Below the pieces are notes generated by a model. It ran no database searches. It had not been told where the DNA came from and worked only from the letters and a program-made list of their open reading frames with translations. Positions 11,654 through 23,246 of a DNA stretch of 64,000 nt are shown here, piece by piece. Numbering within the stretch: the stretch's first letter is position 1; every line of letters begins with the position of its first letter. The DNA lies in assembly GCA_019633425.1 (NCBI GenBank), contig WSUB01000074.1:124831-188830 (forward strand). Direction: 5' to 3'. The translations under genes were made by a program, and so were the position numbers. This DNA comes from Tulasnella sp. 424. Lineage: Eukaryota; Basidiomycota; Agaricomycetes; Cantharellales; Tulasnellaceae.

Positions 11654-12363
11654 ATGGTTCACTTGAAGACTCTTGCTGTCGGTCTGCTTTCTCTCGCCGC
11701 CTCCACGTTGAAGGCGGCGCCCATGGCAGATGTATCCGAACGGAGTGACGCGGTCTGCGAGGTTATGGTCGATGGCCCTGCTACTACTGTAAGGAGCAAC
11801 CGACATACCAGTATTCTGAGACTGACGACAATGTCTACGGACAGGCCATTACCCCTGGCACGGCAGTCACAGGTCTTCAGCTCGCTCTCAGCAGCAGTAC
11901 GCTGATTTTTTATCTCGCTATGATTTCCTTAATTTAAGCTTGCTTCTCATACATAGCTGGCGCGGTCACTCTGGCTGCCAGCGGCTTCAAGACTCTGATC
12001 AACTACACCAACGGTGGTTTCGGAGAGTTTTCCTTCTGCAATTACTATTGGCTGAATATTGGGACCTCAGCTCACTCGTACAAGCCTCTGTAAGTCATTT
12101 AACTTTCTCAGCGTAGAGCTACAATCGTAATGCCGCCTCCATATAGATCTTGGGGATACAACGACCAGGAGACCTTCAATTGGTCTGCCGGTCCCGGCCA
12201 GATTGTTACCGCCTTGGGAACAAGCACGTATTCGACGACGCGCAAGTTCTTGGCATGTAACGAGAGTGCTGGATGGGTGCTATACCTACAGACTGGGAAC
12301 GATGCTCCACCGAGTACTTGTGTGGAGACCAAATTGCAAGTCGCAACGAATCCGACTGTGTGA
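11654..12363 (+). CDS. Small secreted protein, tandem family, copy 4
   Basis: Exons 11654-11788, 11845-11896, 11957-12089 and 12147-12363 give 178 aa. Signal peptide, four cysteines and intron phases 0/1/2 are as in the other copies. Its first intron is shorter (56 bases) because of a small deletion. Function unknown. Confidence 0.85.
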
Positions 12364-13330
12364 TCGGGAGTTACACACCAGAGCACTCCTCCCCGGAACC
12401 CCCCCCCCCCCTTTATAAAAAATGTATCAGAATAAGAGCTTGTGTTCATCCGATTCACTTTGTGTGCCTTTGGCTTTTTTTGCGGGAAATCAATTGCCAC
12501 CATTCGATCCTTCAGCTTGCGCACACGAACCGGTTTAAGGGGTCGGGATTACGTCAGCGGCTTCGCCCACCCCACAGTCCCACGAAGCGGTAAAGGCGCC
12601 TTTGGTTTTGAAGTAGGCATATGACGTTCTGTAGTGTTCGCCAGCTCAGTATGGAGGCGCGTTTTGCTGACGCACGTGCTCTCAGTTAGCACCGTCAGGG
12701 GTCTGCATTCAAGATAGTAACTCTTTGACTCGCTAGGTCCCGACTACGCCAGTTATCCAATTCTTGTCATCTTGCTCGCTGTCATTTCGCTGTCAGGGTC
12801 CCTCAGACTACGATGCTTTGATATCCCGTCGTTTGCATAGGCAGCTAGCTACATTCCTGTTTGAAGTGTAGTGCACACTAGGACGGGGTGAGTTATCATC
12901 CCCGTTGCGAGTGCCCACATTCATGGATACCTACTTTAGGCCCACTTTATGATTTACATGTGGCGTTGACTGCTTGTCTTACGCAACGGACGGTAACTCG
13001 ACAGTCCGAGCTTGTGCATCCCGAGTCCCATCCCCCAAGGACAGAGCCTAAATCTAGGGAAGTCATCACGGTAGGTCCCTTCAACTCATCTTCCCGCTGT
13101 TTGCGAGTCCGATTACGCGCCGCATGTTTGGGGCTTGGATAACATGGTTCGTTTGGACGCCAAGAGGGTTCCGTGTCACTTGCTTACGTCACATAACCTG
13201 TTCCGGTCGTTTGTACAAACCTCCTTTTTTGCCATTTTCACCTGCCAACCTTTTCCCTTATGTCCCAACCACCACCAGACCCCCTCTTCTAACGACATCG
13301 TACGCGTACCACAAGAACATTTGAACGCGA
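12364..13330. other. 3' flank of copy 4 and upstream region of the DUF2236 gene
   Basis: Bases 12364-12860 are the 3' flank shared with copy 3 and contain a run of 13 C near 12399-12411. Bases 12880-13330 are the promoter side of the DUF2236 gene; fragments of it recur at about 2940-3378 and 10090-10480. No further gene seen. Confidence 0.5.
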
Positions 13331-15154
13331 ATGCCTACGCAAAGTATTTTTCTTGCTGAGGCGCCACCCGAGCCTGACACCCGACGCAAAGTCCCGAGTC
13401 GTCCTGAGGACTTGAACGACCTTCAACCAGGAGATATCGTGCAGAGTTGGGAGCCCTGGTTCGTTTGGGACGATCAGTGCGAGAAATTTAATACATGGAA
13501 CGGGTGCGTTCATATCGTTACCTAGTAGCCGTCTTTGGACCTCGCTCTGACCGACGGGGTTCACTTTTCCTGGCCGGGGTTCAAGATGGAGACAAATAGG
13601 AGACCCACTCGCAGACGACGCGTTGGAAGCCTTGTTCCCTTCATCAGCTGCAACGTCAATACACGGAATAGACCTGCTTGACGCTCTCCAGTCCAGCGCG
13701 GCTTCCGACACGGGGTCCCGCGGCCAATCAGATTCTAGCCCCATCAGTCGGTTTCTCGACGCCACCTCGACCGAACCGCCAGATGGGATCAAGGCAACAC
13801 CAAGCGAAATACAAGTAGCGCAGCATTTCTTTGCTGTCAACTCGGTACCCATTACTCTATCTTTATTGTATTTTAGCTTGGGTGGTGGTTTCGCGTCGTA
13901 AGTGGTTCAGCTGCCTCAGCCGCCAGGGTTTTCCGCTTGCTGACCAACCCTTTGTCATCACACCCCCTTTTTCACAGCTCGCGCATCTCTCGTATCCTCA
14001 GATCAACGTCATATATCGTTCCGTCTAACGGAACCGCTGGATTCACGACCGATGCCGCCAAAGAGCGAACCGTTATGAGGTTACTGGAGACCCTCCAATT
14101 CGTCATCGACATCATGGGTGGAAGTCTACCTCCAGCCCTAACCGATCCGAACGTGTCCGACAAGGACGAGATCGACCTGTCAAACTGGAGAGGACAGACA
14201 TGTCTCCAGCCTGGTGCGGGAGAAGGGTGGAAGTCGACATTACGAGTCAGACTGCTGCATGCTGTCGCGAGGCGCAGAGTCCAGCAGCAATCTCAAAGCA
14301 GTACGAACACAGACGGCAATCCACACCTCAGTGTACGCTACGCCCGATCCATCGACGGGGTCCCACTCAACCAAGAAGACATGGCCTACACCTTATCCGC
14401 ATTCGCCTTCGGTCCCTTGCACTGTTTACCCAAACTCGGCTTCTCCTTCACCAAAGTCGAAGCAGACGCTACGATTGCCCTATGGCGCCACGTCGGGTTC
14501 TACCTCGGCATCGAGCCTTCCATCCTTGTCAAACACTTCCGCGATTGGCAGAGCGCAGAAACGTTTGGAGCGATGTGCGGCCAGATGCTGTTCCTGGAGT
14601 TGCAAGAGACCATGAAAGCGGCAAAGGACGCTGGTGTGGAGCTGCCCCCCGCTCCGACTATCGCGATGATCAATGCTCTTGGCACGCATGTGGATGGCCG
14701 TAGGCCTATCGAGGAGCGGTTCGCGCTGAGCAGGCACCTCCTTGGTAACCGAGCGAGCGACCTCCTTAGCATCCCTGCCATGCCAGGCTTCACGTATCTC
14801 AAGCTTCGTTTCTCTCTTTTCACGGCGACGCTCCCTGCAGTCTTTGGTCACGTTTACGTTGCCCTCGTTCCGCCGCTCGGCAGGAGCTGGGAGAAGCGCC
14901 GAGGAGAACTCACGATAGAGGCCGTTGGACGGATGACGAGGTACAAGTTGGGCATGCGAAGGACGACGTTCAAAGCAAGGAATGTAGAGGGAGAGCTTGA
15001 AGACAAGATAAAGGAGGAAGAGAGCGTGATGAGAAGCAAGGAGGACGTAGCGAGGTTCATGAAGAAGTGGAAGGCGATCTGGTGGGAGCTGGGAGGAGTA
15101 TTGATGGTTTGGGCGGTGATGGTCGGCGTGGTGGGATGGAAGTTCTTTCACTAA
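13331..15154 (+). CDS. DUF2236 / mpaB-type ER-bound oxygenase-like protein
   Basis: Exons 13331-13503, 13586-13897 and 13978-15154 give 553 aa. The DUF2236 signature is visible: RLLHA.ARRR near residue 250, a GVPLNQEDM segment, then WRHVGFYLGI. The C-terminus has a strong hydrophobic segment (GVLMVWAVMVGVVGW) that fits a membrane anchor. In this family (mpaB and latex-clearing protein relatives) the members with known roles are heme-bound oxygenases acting on C=C bonds; the substrate here is unknown. Intron 1 is my least certain join: it removes a stop and gives NTWNG/WRQIGDPLAD. The gene is followed by a NUDIX remnant, and its 3' tail is repeated at the head of each later cassette. Confidence 0.75.
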
Positions 15155-15239
15155 TGACTTGGGGCAGAGATGATGCTTACGATTCAGTCATGATTTCTCT
15201 ATTAAGTCCTCCACTCAAATTGTAAATTTTCAACTGCAG

Positions 15240-15400
15240 AATGATCAAAGTACATGATTCATGAAGACTTCACAGCCTTGCTGACCTTGTTGGCGAGTTC
15301 CCATCCCGCAGTAACATGGGACAGCCTCGCGTCGATGGTGAATCCTCATCTCTCGTACGCTGCGGAAATCGAGTTGGTCGTCAGCCCGCATCGGGACCCC
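15240..15400 (-). pseudogene. 3' remnant of the ADP-ribose pyrophosphatase gene
   Basis: On the minus strand this parallels the last exon and part of the preceding intron of the NUDIX genes (20111-20270). Only about the last 40 codons are recognisable and they carry substitutions. It marks the end of the first, otherwise lost, copy of the DUF2236-NUDIX-methyltransferase cassette. Confidence 0.6.
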
Positions 15401-15978
15401 TTTGGGGTTAAGGAGAAGGTCGTCGAAGTGGCGTGCGCCGTATGAGCGAAGTGCGATATCATACCCGGAAATGGAAGAATCGACCGATTCGACGCATCAT
15501 TCCCCTCATCTCATGTGCACAAGAAACAGGTCTGTCTATCGTGATCTTTCTGGCTCGGTCTTGCTGTAGGTTTCAGGTCGAACATCAGAGACCGGTACTG
15601 TCGCGAGTCTACCCTGCGGCCGTGCTTTTTTAAATCGGTGGAATTGATGGAGACGTCGATAATCGGTTGCATGAGTCTCATCATTGCATGTCGCTCAAGT
15701 GGAGGATGCAGCTCCGAAACGGGATATTCGATCTAAGGACCGCTGGGAGTCAAAGTCACCGAAAGCCAGATAAAACCTGCCATGGAATGAGGTACTGCAA
15801 TATGGAAACGGGTTACAAAATGTTTTTGGCAACTATACACCAGTTCAAAGGAGCTGGCGCAAGCTATGGGAGCCGTTAGACCAGTGTTTCAGAAATTCCG
15901 TACAACATTATGTGAGATGAGTATCGAAATAAGCAAAATGTTACTGTGAAAGGCTTGGAAATGGTATGTTGGAGGGAA
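15401..15978. other. No gene seen
   Basis: This stretch lies between the cassette remnant and the 3' end of the kinase-TPR gene. I see no coding frame, repeat or RNA gene that I can support; part of it is likely 3' untranslated region of the kinase gene. Confidence 0.4.
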
Positions 15979-18900
15979 TCAGTCATCGAACCAGTCTTGT
16001 TTCTGGGACACAACCGCGAGCCAACGGGCGGTGTTCTCCTCGTCCTCTGCGTTGCCAATCTTTGAGTACAAATCTTTTGCTTCTATATAGAGTACTCCAG
16101 CCTCCACGCTGCGGTCTTGCTGCCGGTGTAGGTGACCAAGGCTACACAGCGTGTTTGCTCGACTATGGTCATCACCAACGCGAGCGTAGATTTCCTGCGC
16201 TTGGGTGAGGGACTCTTCTGCTCGGCTATATTCGGATTGACAACGGTAGACGTTTCCCAGCCCCACCAACGTGCTTCCTCGATCAGGCTCATAACCGAGG
16301 CGAGCGTAGATTTCCTGTGCTCCGATGTACGACTGTTCTGCCTGGGTGTATTTGGATTGAAGACGGTAGACTTCTCCAAGCTCATGTAACGTGTCCGCTT
16401 GATCGAGGTCATGGCCGAGGCGAGCATAGATTTCGTGCGCTCGGGTGTACGACTCTTCTGCCTGGGTGTATTTGGATTGAAGACGGTAGGCGAGTCCAAT
16501 TGCATGAAATGTATCTGCTTGGGCCAGGTCATCACCGAGGCGAGTATATATTTCGTGCGCTCGGGTGTACACCCCTTCTGCTTGGATGTATTTGGATTGC
16601 TGGTAGGATACACGTCCTAGCTCGTGCAATGCATCCGCTTGACCCTTGTCATGACCGAGGCGAGCATAGATTTCGTGCGCTCGGGTGTACAGCCCTTCTG
16701 CTTGGGTGTATTTGGATTGCTGATAGGATAAACGTCCTAACTCATGCAATGCATCCGCTTGACCCTTGTCATGACCGAGGTGAGCATATATTTCGTGGGC
16801 TCGGGTGTACAGCCCTTCTGCTTGGGCGTATTTGGATTGCTGACGGGATACATGTCCTAGCTGGTACAATGCATCCGCTTGACCCTTGTCATGACCGAGG
16901 CGAGCATATATTTCGTGCGCTCGGGTGTACAGCCCTTCTGCTTGGGTGTATTTGGATTGCTTATAGGATACACGTCCTAGCTCGTGCAATGCATCCGCTT
17001 GACCCTTGTCATGACCAAGGCGAGCATAGATCTCGTTGGCTCGGGTGTACAGCCCTTCTGCTTCGCTGTATTTGGATTGATCATGGTAGGCGAGTCCCCT
17101 TGCGTGAAATGTCTGTGCTTGGCCCTGGTCATCACCGAGGCCAGCGTAGATTTCCTGCGCTCGAGTGAAAGACTCTTCCGCCTGGGTGTATTTGGATTGA
17201 AGACGGTAGGCGAGTCCGATTGCAAGAAATGCATTTGCTTGGCCCTGGTCATCACCGAGGCGAGCATAGATTTCGTGGGCTTGGGTGTACAGCCCTTCTG
17301 CTTGGATGTATTTGGATTGCTGACAGGATACATGTCCTAGCTGGTACAATGCATTTGCTTGGCCCTGGTCATCACCGAGGCGAGCATAGATTTCGTGGGC
17401 TTGGGTGTACAGCCCTTCTGCTTGGATGTATTTGGATTGCTGACAGGATACATGTCCTAGCTGGTACAATGCATTTGCTTGGCCCTGGTCATCACCGAGG
17501 CGAGCATAGATTTCGTGGGCTTGGGTGTACAGCCCTTCTGCTTGGATGTATTTGGACTGCTGACGGGATACATGTCCTAGCTGGTGCAATGCATCCGCTT
17601 GATCCTCGTCATGACCAAGGCGAGCATAGATTTCGTGCGCTCGGGTGTACGGCTCTTCTGCTTCGCTGTATTTGGATTGAAGTTCGTAGACGAGTCCCAG
17701 CCCATACAGCGTGTGCGCTTGATGCTGGTGATCACCGAGGCCAGCGTAGATTTCGTGCGCTTGGGTGAAAGACTCTTCCGCTTGGGTGTATTTGGATTGA
17801 AGGCGGTAGACGCGTCCTAACCTGCGCAATGTGTTCGCTCGGCCCTGGTCATCACCGAGGCGGATGTAGATCTCGCACGCTCGGGTGAAGAACTCTTCTG
17901 CCTCCTTGCATTTGGATTGAGTACGAGAGACGTTTCCTCCAAAAGTCAATGCCTTTGCAGCAGCTCGCTGGTCACCCGTCGATGTTGCAATGGACAGTGC
18001 TTGCTGGAATAGCGAGATAGCCTTTTCATAGCCACGCTGCTGGTAACGCATCTGACCAATTTCTAGCAAAAGCTCGGTAGACGACAATCTGCGGCCTGAA
18101 TCCTTCCCACCCAATGGCGGAATTGAGGGCTGGAGAGATGTGCGTCAGGAATGTTCACTAGCAAATTCCCGCCGAACTCACTATCCATTTCAGCTCAGTC
18201 CAGCACTGCGCAATAGTAGGTCTTGCATTGGGATCGAATGTCCAACAACCCGCCATTAGAGGACAAAGCGCCACGACCTGCGCCAGCTGCGCATCTTCAT
18301 GGGTCCCGGGGACCTCCCCTCGGATCTCCATTAATGTGGTAGCGCCTTCCGAGTGGACTTCGTAAAATGGAGCGTTGTTCGTCATGGCCTAACAAAGAGT
18401 ACGTTGAGGAAATTAGAGATCACAAATAATAATCAGTACGTCCACCTACCTCCCAACAGACCCAGCCAGCTGCCCAAATATCGGTCGACAAACGCGGCCG
18501 CTTTCCGATCACACCTTCCGGAGGCATCCAGCGGAGCGACCAAGCGGGCCCTGTCAATGTCAACTGACTACCGACAGCAGCGACGAGGATTTGGGGGTGA
18601 GCTTGCTCCGTTGCCGGATTTCCCTGCAACATTTCGTCGTCCACCACTGCATCTTCTAACTCCGTGACAGCACGTGCTGAGTCAAAGCCGGTAATTATTG
18701 CGCGGTAGGACGAGCTGACGAGAATGTTGAACTAAGGCGGTGGAGAGGTGAGACGTGAGGTTCGTTCGGGCCGCATACAGATCGACCGACTCACCGATTT
18801 TAGGTCGCCGTGGCAAATTGGTGGATTGCGAGTATGTAGATACTTGACACCCTCGAACGTATCCTGGATCTGGAATAAGAACGCTATTAGCTTTTCCTGA

Positions 18901-19582
18901 TTCGTTGGCGTGGACCATTTTCGCCTACTAGTGAAACGCGTTCCGGAATTTCCCACTCGGCAGTGGCAAGGAATTCGCTAACGTTTCCATTCGGCTCCCA
19001 AGATAGCACTATCCAGGCCGTTCCCTCCTCGAGGTCTTCGACGAAGCCGACTAATTTGACGATGTTCGCGTGCGAAAGCCCAGCCATCATCTCCACTTCA
19101 TGAACAAATTCCTATAATAGATTCCTTCAGTCCTCCGCAGCTAATCGCAGAGTTTATCGGTCTTACGCTCGAGAACTCCTTTTGGTCGATGCTTCGGTGA
19201 TATCGAAATTTCTTAACTGCCACCACCTGTTCATCGTTCACGTTCACCATTCCAAATGTCGCTTGGACTACTTCTGTCTTGCTACTACTTCCGCTAGAGC
19301 CCTCCGAGGTAAAGGCGATTGCACTAGGATGAATTCGGCAGGTCCAGAAGCCATCGAGTCTCTGCCGCTGCAGCATTCCCGTCAACGCTTCTGTGCCAAT
19401 CGGCCACGTGAGATCGAGCTCACCACTTTATTCGGCACCGTTGTCTCTGTAACCTCAACTAGAGGGCGGGGGTCTGAGGTATGCTCATTGTTTTTATCAA
19501 TCGTCGGGCTGAGGGGTCTCGACGATCTCCGAACGCGGAGGTCATAAAAAGGCTTGCGGAGCTTCGAGCCAAGTCTTTGCAT
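15979..19582 (-). CDS. Kinase-TPR fusion protein, kinase motif DFG altered to GFD
   Basis: Seven exons on the minus strand (19582-19424, 19367-19167, 19111-18929, 18869-18795, 18731-18450, 18388-18182, 18129-15979) give 1085 aa. Residues ~75-365 are a protein-kinase fold: VAVKK lysine, HANIVKL helix, HGDLKS catalytic loop at 201-206, and an RWMPPE segment. The Mg-binding DFG is written GFD (221-223; ITGFDSAR), so it may be a pseudokinase. From ~385 to 1070 there are about 16 TPR units of 40 aa (QSKYxQAExLYTRAHEIYARLG...), which normally bind partner proteins. The kinase and TPR exons join in frame (WI/PSIPP), as in the paralogue at 56.4 kb. The start at 19582 is the first ATG of that exon and is uncertain. 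Confidence 0.8.
16100..17960 (-). repeat. 120-bp tandem repeats coding for TPRs
   Basis: About 15-16 units of 120 bp lie within the last exon of the kinase gene. Three successive units (about 17221-17580) are almost identical at the DNA level, while the outer units have diverged. All keep a multiple of three, so copy number can change without loss of frame. Confidence 0.85.
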
Positions 19583-20110
19583 CAGAACGATCCGGTATCA
19601 AGCAACGCTTTAATTTGGCCGGAGGTGGTTAATGTTATTCGAGCAGGGGTTATTTCAAGTTAACGGCGCTGGTACAGGATACGGTGAACAATTGAGCGCA
19701 CCACATACGCGTGGTGGTTTGACGTAGTTTGCCTCCACCATTCCCACCATTCCTCGGCATTTACAGTACCTTCCCTCGTGATATTCGTGACGGTCGTTCG
19801 GAGTCAGCACAGATCTTTCCACCTTAATCGGCGGCCGATATCTCATGAAAGAGGGACTTCTTGAAACCAAAGTGCCCGATGACCGATCATGTAGGGAGTA
19901 ATAGTAGGTTCACGAGGAGGCGAAAGGCGATTATTGGAGAAGCATCAATGGTTTGGATGGTGATGGTTGGCATGGTGGGATGAGAGTTCGTTTATTTATG
20001 AAATGTAGCAGTCGGGATTGTGACGATTTAGGTATGGCTTCTCTATCAGCCCCTCCACTCAAATTGTAATTTCAAATTTACAATGATCAAAGTACACTTC
20101 GATCGAGGAC
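19583..20110. other. Non-coding, with a DUF2236 3' tail at about 19880-20000
   Basis: Bases 19583-19880 are upstream of the kinase gene and show no gene. Bases 19880-20000 parallel the last codons and 3' end of the DUF2236 gene (ATGGTTTGGATGGTGATGG type), broken by a stop. This is the left edge of cassette copy A. Confidence 0.55.
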
Positions 20111-21061
20111 TCATGCAGACCTTGCAGCCTTGCTGAACTTGTTGGCGAGTTCCCATCCTGCCGCAAAGTGGGACAGCCTTGCGTCAATGGTGAAACCGCG
20201 CTTCTCGTACGCTGTGGAATTTGATGGGTTGTCAGCCCGCATCGTTCCGCTCCAGAGTTTGGGAAATTCGTCACCTCTAAACTCATCCATCAGAGAATCG
20301 AGTTCAACTACGCGCCTGACGATGTGCTCGCCATCGTCCAGCTTCTGCTTTGGAGAAGAAGGGTAGTCGTCTAGCATGACCTTGACTACGACGAGCTTCA
20401 TGTTGGCATTCGTCATTCCTACGAAACTCGAAAGGTTCAGTAGAGGACTTCAGTGGATGGGTGAGGGCTTCCGTCAGACAGACCTGGATCAGACACAAGG
20501 AGAGGAGATGATTCGATGACTTCATGAACTTTGTAACCCGTCTCTTCTTCCAATTCACGGACGGCAGCGGTTTCAGGAGACTCTCCCTCATCAACGAGAC
20601 CTAGATCGCATCCACAATATCAATGAAAGAAAGGAAAGAGCCGTGTATCAGGTGCAACGGACCGGCAGGCAACTCGATGACGAACTTCTCCACGGGCGGG
20701 CGGTATTGTTCGATGATAATCGTGGACGGTTTGAAGTCCGACTTCTTGGACTCTAGGAGAGCCAGGATAGCGACGGCTGCGGACGAAGGTTATGACGGCA
20801 TTTTCTGCAGCGTGCGGGGCTGACGAACCGTCAACCTCCCCTTTCCGTGTCGTCCTCTCTGCGACCTCCCATATTTTCTGTACATAATAAGCTCATAGTC
20901 AGAAAATGAATAGGCCCACGGCGTCGCGAGGCTGGGTTTCCCCTTACGTCTGTATTGTCCTGATTCTTCCACTCGATTTTCTTGAGCGTCACCCATTTGG
21001 CTTGGTCGGTGGGGAGCGATTTCCTTGAAACGATTCGGGGGAGCTGTTCTTGCTGAGACAT
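20111..21061 (-). CDS. ADP-ribose pyrophosphatase, NUDIX family, copy A
   Basis: Six exons on the minus strand (21061-20948, 20877-20829, 20776-20663, 20600-20484, 20418-20275, 20211-20111) give 212 aa. A complete Nudix box lies at residues ~93-115 (G-x5-E-x7-REL-EEETGY). It is followed by SDPGMTNANM, typical of the Ysa1/ADP-ribose pyrophosphatase group, which splits ADP-ribose into AMP and ribose-5-phosphate with Mg2+. The SDPG/MTNANM join needs the fourth intron; reading through it would break this motif. The second intron starts with GTTCGT, and the same donor is kept in copies B and C. It is head to head with the methyltransferase gene 500 bases away. Confidence 0.85.
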
Positions 21062-21562
21062 TGATCTACGAGTAGCTATTCTACAGCTGGAAGATGAGAC
21101 GATAATCGGTGACCTCGACGTGGTTCGAACCAAGTGGACAATTGAGGACATGCCGATGGAGCTTTGCTATGACGGAGTTAGACGGCGGATCTTGCACTAA
21201 AAGTGGACCGATATTTCCGGGCGCCGCACCTCTGGACCCTGAGATCAGTCCAGCAAAAAATAATCGAACGATCCTCTTTGCCCACTCGTAAGACTTATAT
21301 AAACCAGCCATTTCCACTTTTTTCCTACTTTCACCAGCTCTCAACAGCAGCCCTCCCTCCCCCATCAACTCCTTTCTCTCCAGGTGAGCTAACTTTTCTC
21401 TCATTCGTTGATTCTTCGTGTAGAGCGAAACGCGTTTCCGCGGGTCGCCCAACTTTTTTTGCCCACCGGAAGACGTGAAACTAACGTTTTTCTTTCTCCC
21501 CTTTGCTGGCAGTCCTATACCGATACCTCCTCCCTCCCTCTCTCAACCCTCATCCTCAAAAA
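21062..21562. promoter_or_regulatory. Divergent promoter region, NUDIX A / methyltransferase A
   Basis: It separates two head-to-head genes and recurs between the same genes in copies B and C. It contains the methyltransferase 5' leader with a probable intron in the untranslated part (GT at 21384, AG at 21511-21512). No TATA box of the kind seen for the secreted genes is evident. Confidence 0.5.
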
Positions 21563-22944
21563 ATGTCTCCAGTGCAAAACGCTGACGGTCGTGTCAACTC
21601 CCGCGTCGCCAACTACGTTGGTTTCTTCGACAAGGACTCCTCAAAAGATGGCCAAGCCCATCAAGAAAACCGCTTGGAAAACTACACTGACGTCGTCAAC
21701 GGTGCGTCATCTTGTTCTTCTTTGTACAGAGTTCAACGGCTGATGGAATCATTGGGTGATGCAGGTTACTACGATGGTGCCACTGAACTGTACGAATATG
21801 GCTGGGCCGAGAGCTTCCACTTCTCAAGATTCTACAAGGGTGAAGCATTCAAGCAATCTGTACGTCTATATTCATGAGGCATCCGTTCTCCTTGCTTCCC
21901 CGATGCTCAATGGTTCTCGTCGACGTAGCTTGCTCGTCACGAACACTACCTCGCTGCCCAAATGAACCTCAAGCCCGGCATGCGCGTCCTCGACGTGGGA
22001 TGCGGCATTGGTGGCCCCGCACGCGAGATTGCCCGATTCACCGACTGCAACATTACCGGGTTGAACAACAACGACTTCCAGATTGGCCGTGCAAGGAGGT
22101 ACACTGCCAAGGCTGGCTTGTCGGAGCAGGTCAACTTCGTCAAGGGTGACTTTACCAAGCTCGCTTCACAGTTCGGAGAAAATCAATTCGATGCAGGTAT
22201 GTCGATGACCAACTGGCCCTTGGTAAATTGCTCTGGCTGACTGTTGGGAATCTTCGTAACAGTCTACGCAATTGAAGCCACAGTCCACGCCCCCACATTC
22301 GAGAGCGTGTACGGTGAAATTTACAAAGTTTTGAAGCCTGGAGGAACGGTACGCATGGATAATATTACGACATTTGACGTTATTTCGAGGCTGACTTTAC
22401 CTCTTCTTCAGTTCGGTGTCTACGAGTGGGTCATGACCGATGCTTGGGACCCCTCGATCCCAGAACACAAAGCCATCGCCCACGGCATCGAAATCGGCGA
22501 CGGTATCGCCCAGATGCGTACCCGAAAGGAGGCTCGCAAGGCATTGGTCACCGTCGGCTTCGACATCGTGCACGAGGAAGACTTGGCAGAGCGCCCCGAC
22601 CCCATCCCATGGTACTACCCTCTCGAGGGCGACTTCAGCAAGGCTCAGACATGGGGCGACTACTTCACCGTTTTCCGGACGACCCCGTTCGGTATGTGGA
22701 CGACGAGCACTGGTGTCTGGGTGTTGGAGAAGATCGGCGTGGTGCCCCAGGGAACTTGGGCTGTTGGTGAGACGATGAAGGTTGCGGCCAAGGCTTTGGT
22801 TGATGGTGGCAGGACTAAGGTCGGTACTGTCTGCTGTTCAAATCTTGCAAGAGTTTGTCGCTGATGTCATGTCCCTCTACCTTGCTTCAATAGCTCTTCA
22901 CTCCTATGTTGCTCTACGTCTGCCACAAGCCTGCTTCATCATAG
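21563..22944 (+). CDS. erg6: Sterol C-24 methyltransferase (ERG6-like), copy A
   Basis: Six exons (21563-21701, 21765-21859, 21929-22196, 22263-22348, 22412-22819, 22894-22944) give 348 aa. Features of Erg6 are plain: the sterol-site segment [14 protein letters not shown] near 57-70, the SAM-binding motif [11 protein letters not shown] at 98-108, then LNNND, an EATVHAP segment and VLKPGGTFGVYEW. The enzyme transfers a methyl group from SAM to C-24 of the sterol side chain in ergosterol synthesis, usually at the ER or lipid droplets. The last exon of 17 codons ([16 protein letters not shown]) is inferred from the family C-terminus. Odd point: A61 where most Erg6 have Gly (YGWG). Confidence 0.9.
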
Positions 22945-23246
22945 ATTTCGGGTTCTTGGTTATAGATCTGGATCACGACTTTGCCTATTATTTTATTCTA
23001 CTTGCTTTCGTGATGAATTAGACGCATATTTTCTCTAGCCTTACCTGCGATTCGAAGCATTCGAGCCTAGCCCGCGTGACATTTTCGCCTGACACTAGCG
23101 TCTTTGGAGTCTGTCGTCCTCTTTCATTGTTTTCTCATTTGGGGTGGTCGTGAGAAGGTTGATCAGGAACGAGACATGGACCCGAAGTTTGAATCTGTTT
23201 ACTTGGAGAGATATATCTGTGACCTTATCAACCACTCGCATTCACC
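22945..23246. other. Intergenic, no gene seen
   Basis: 3' side of methyltransferase A and promoter of the zinc-module gene remnant. It parallels 30917-31255 in copy C, with a deletion just before the ATG. Confidence 0.5.

Noticed and set aside
14480..15151. Open frame of about 220 codons on the minus strand
   Set aside because: It lies opposite the DUF2236 coding exon, whose protein has clear family motifs; the minus frame has none.
16317..17168. Long open frame on the plus strand (about 283 codons)
   Set aside because: It is the antisense shadow of the TPR repeats; the regular 40-residue period and family match are on the minus strand.
16100..17960. Regular 120-bp repeats considered as a CRISPR or satellite array
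   Set aside because: The repeats encode in-frame TPR units within one exon and have no unique spacers.
22426..22778. Two further plus-strand frames inside methyltransferase A (and the same at 30412-30750)
   Set aside because: Arg/Pro-rich shadow frames of exon 5; the Erg6 frame is unambiguous.
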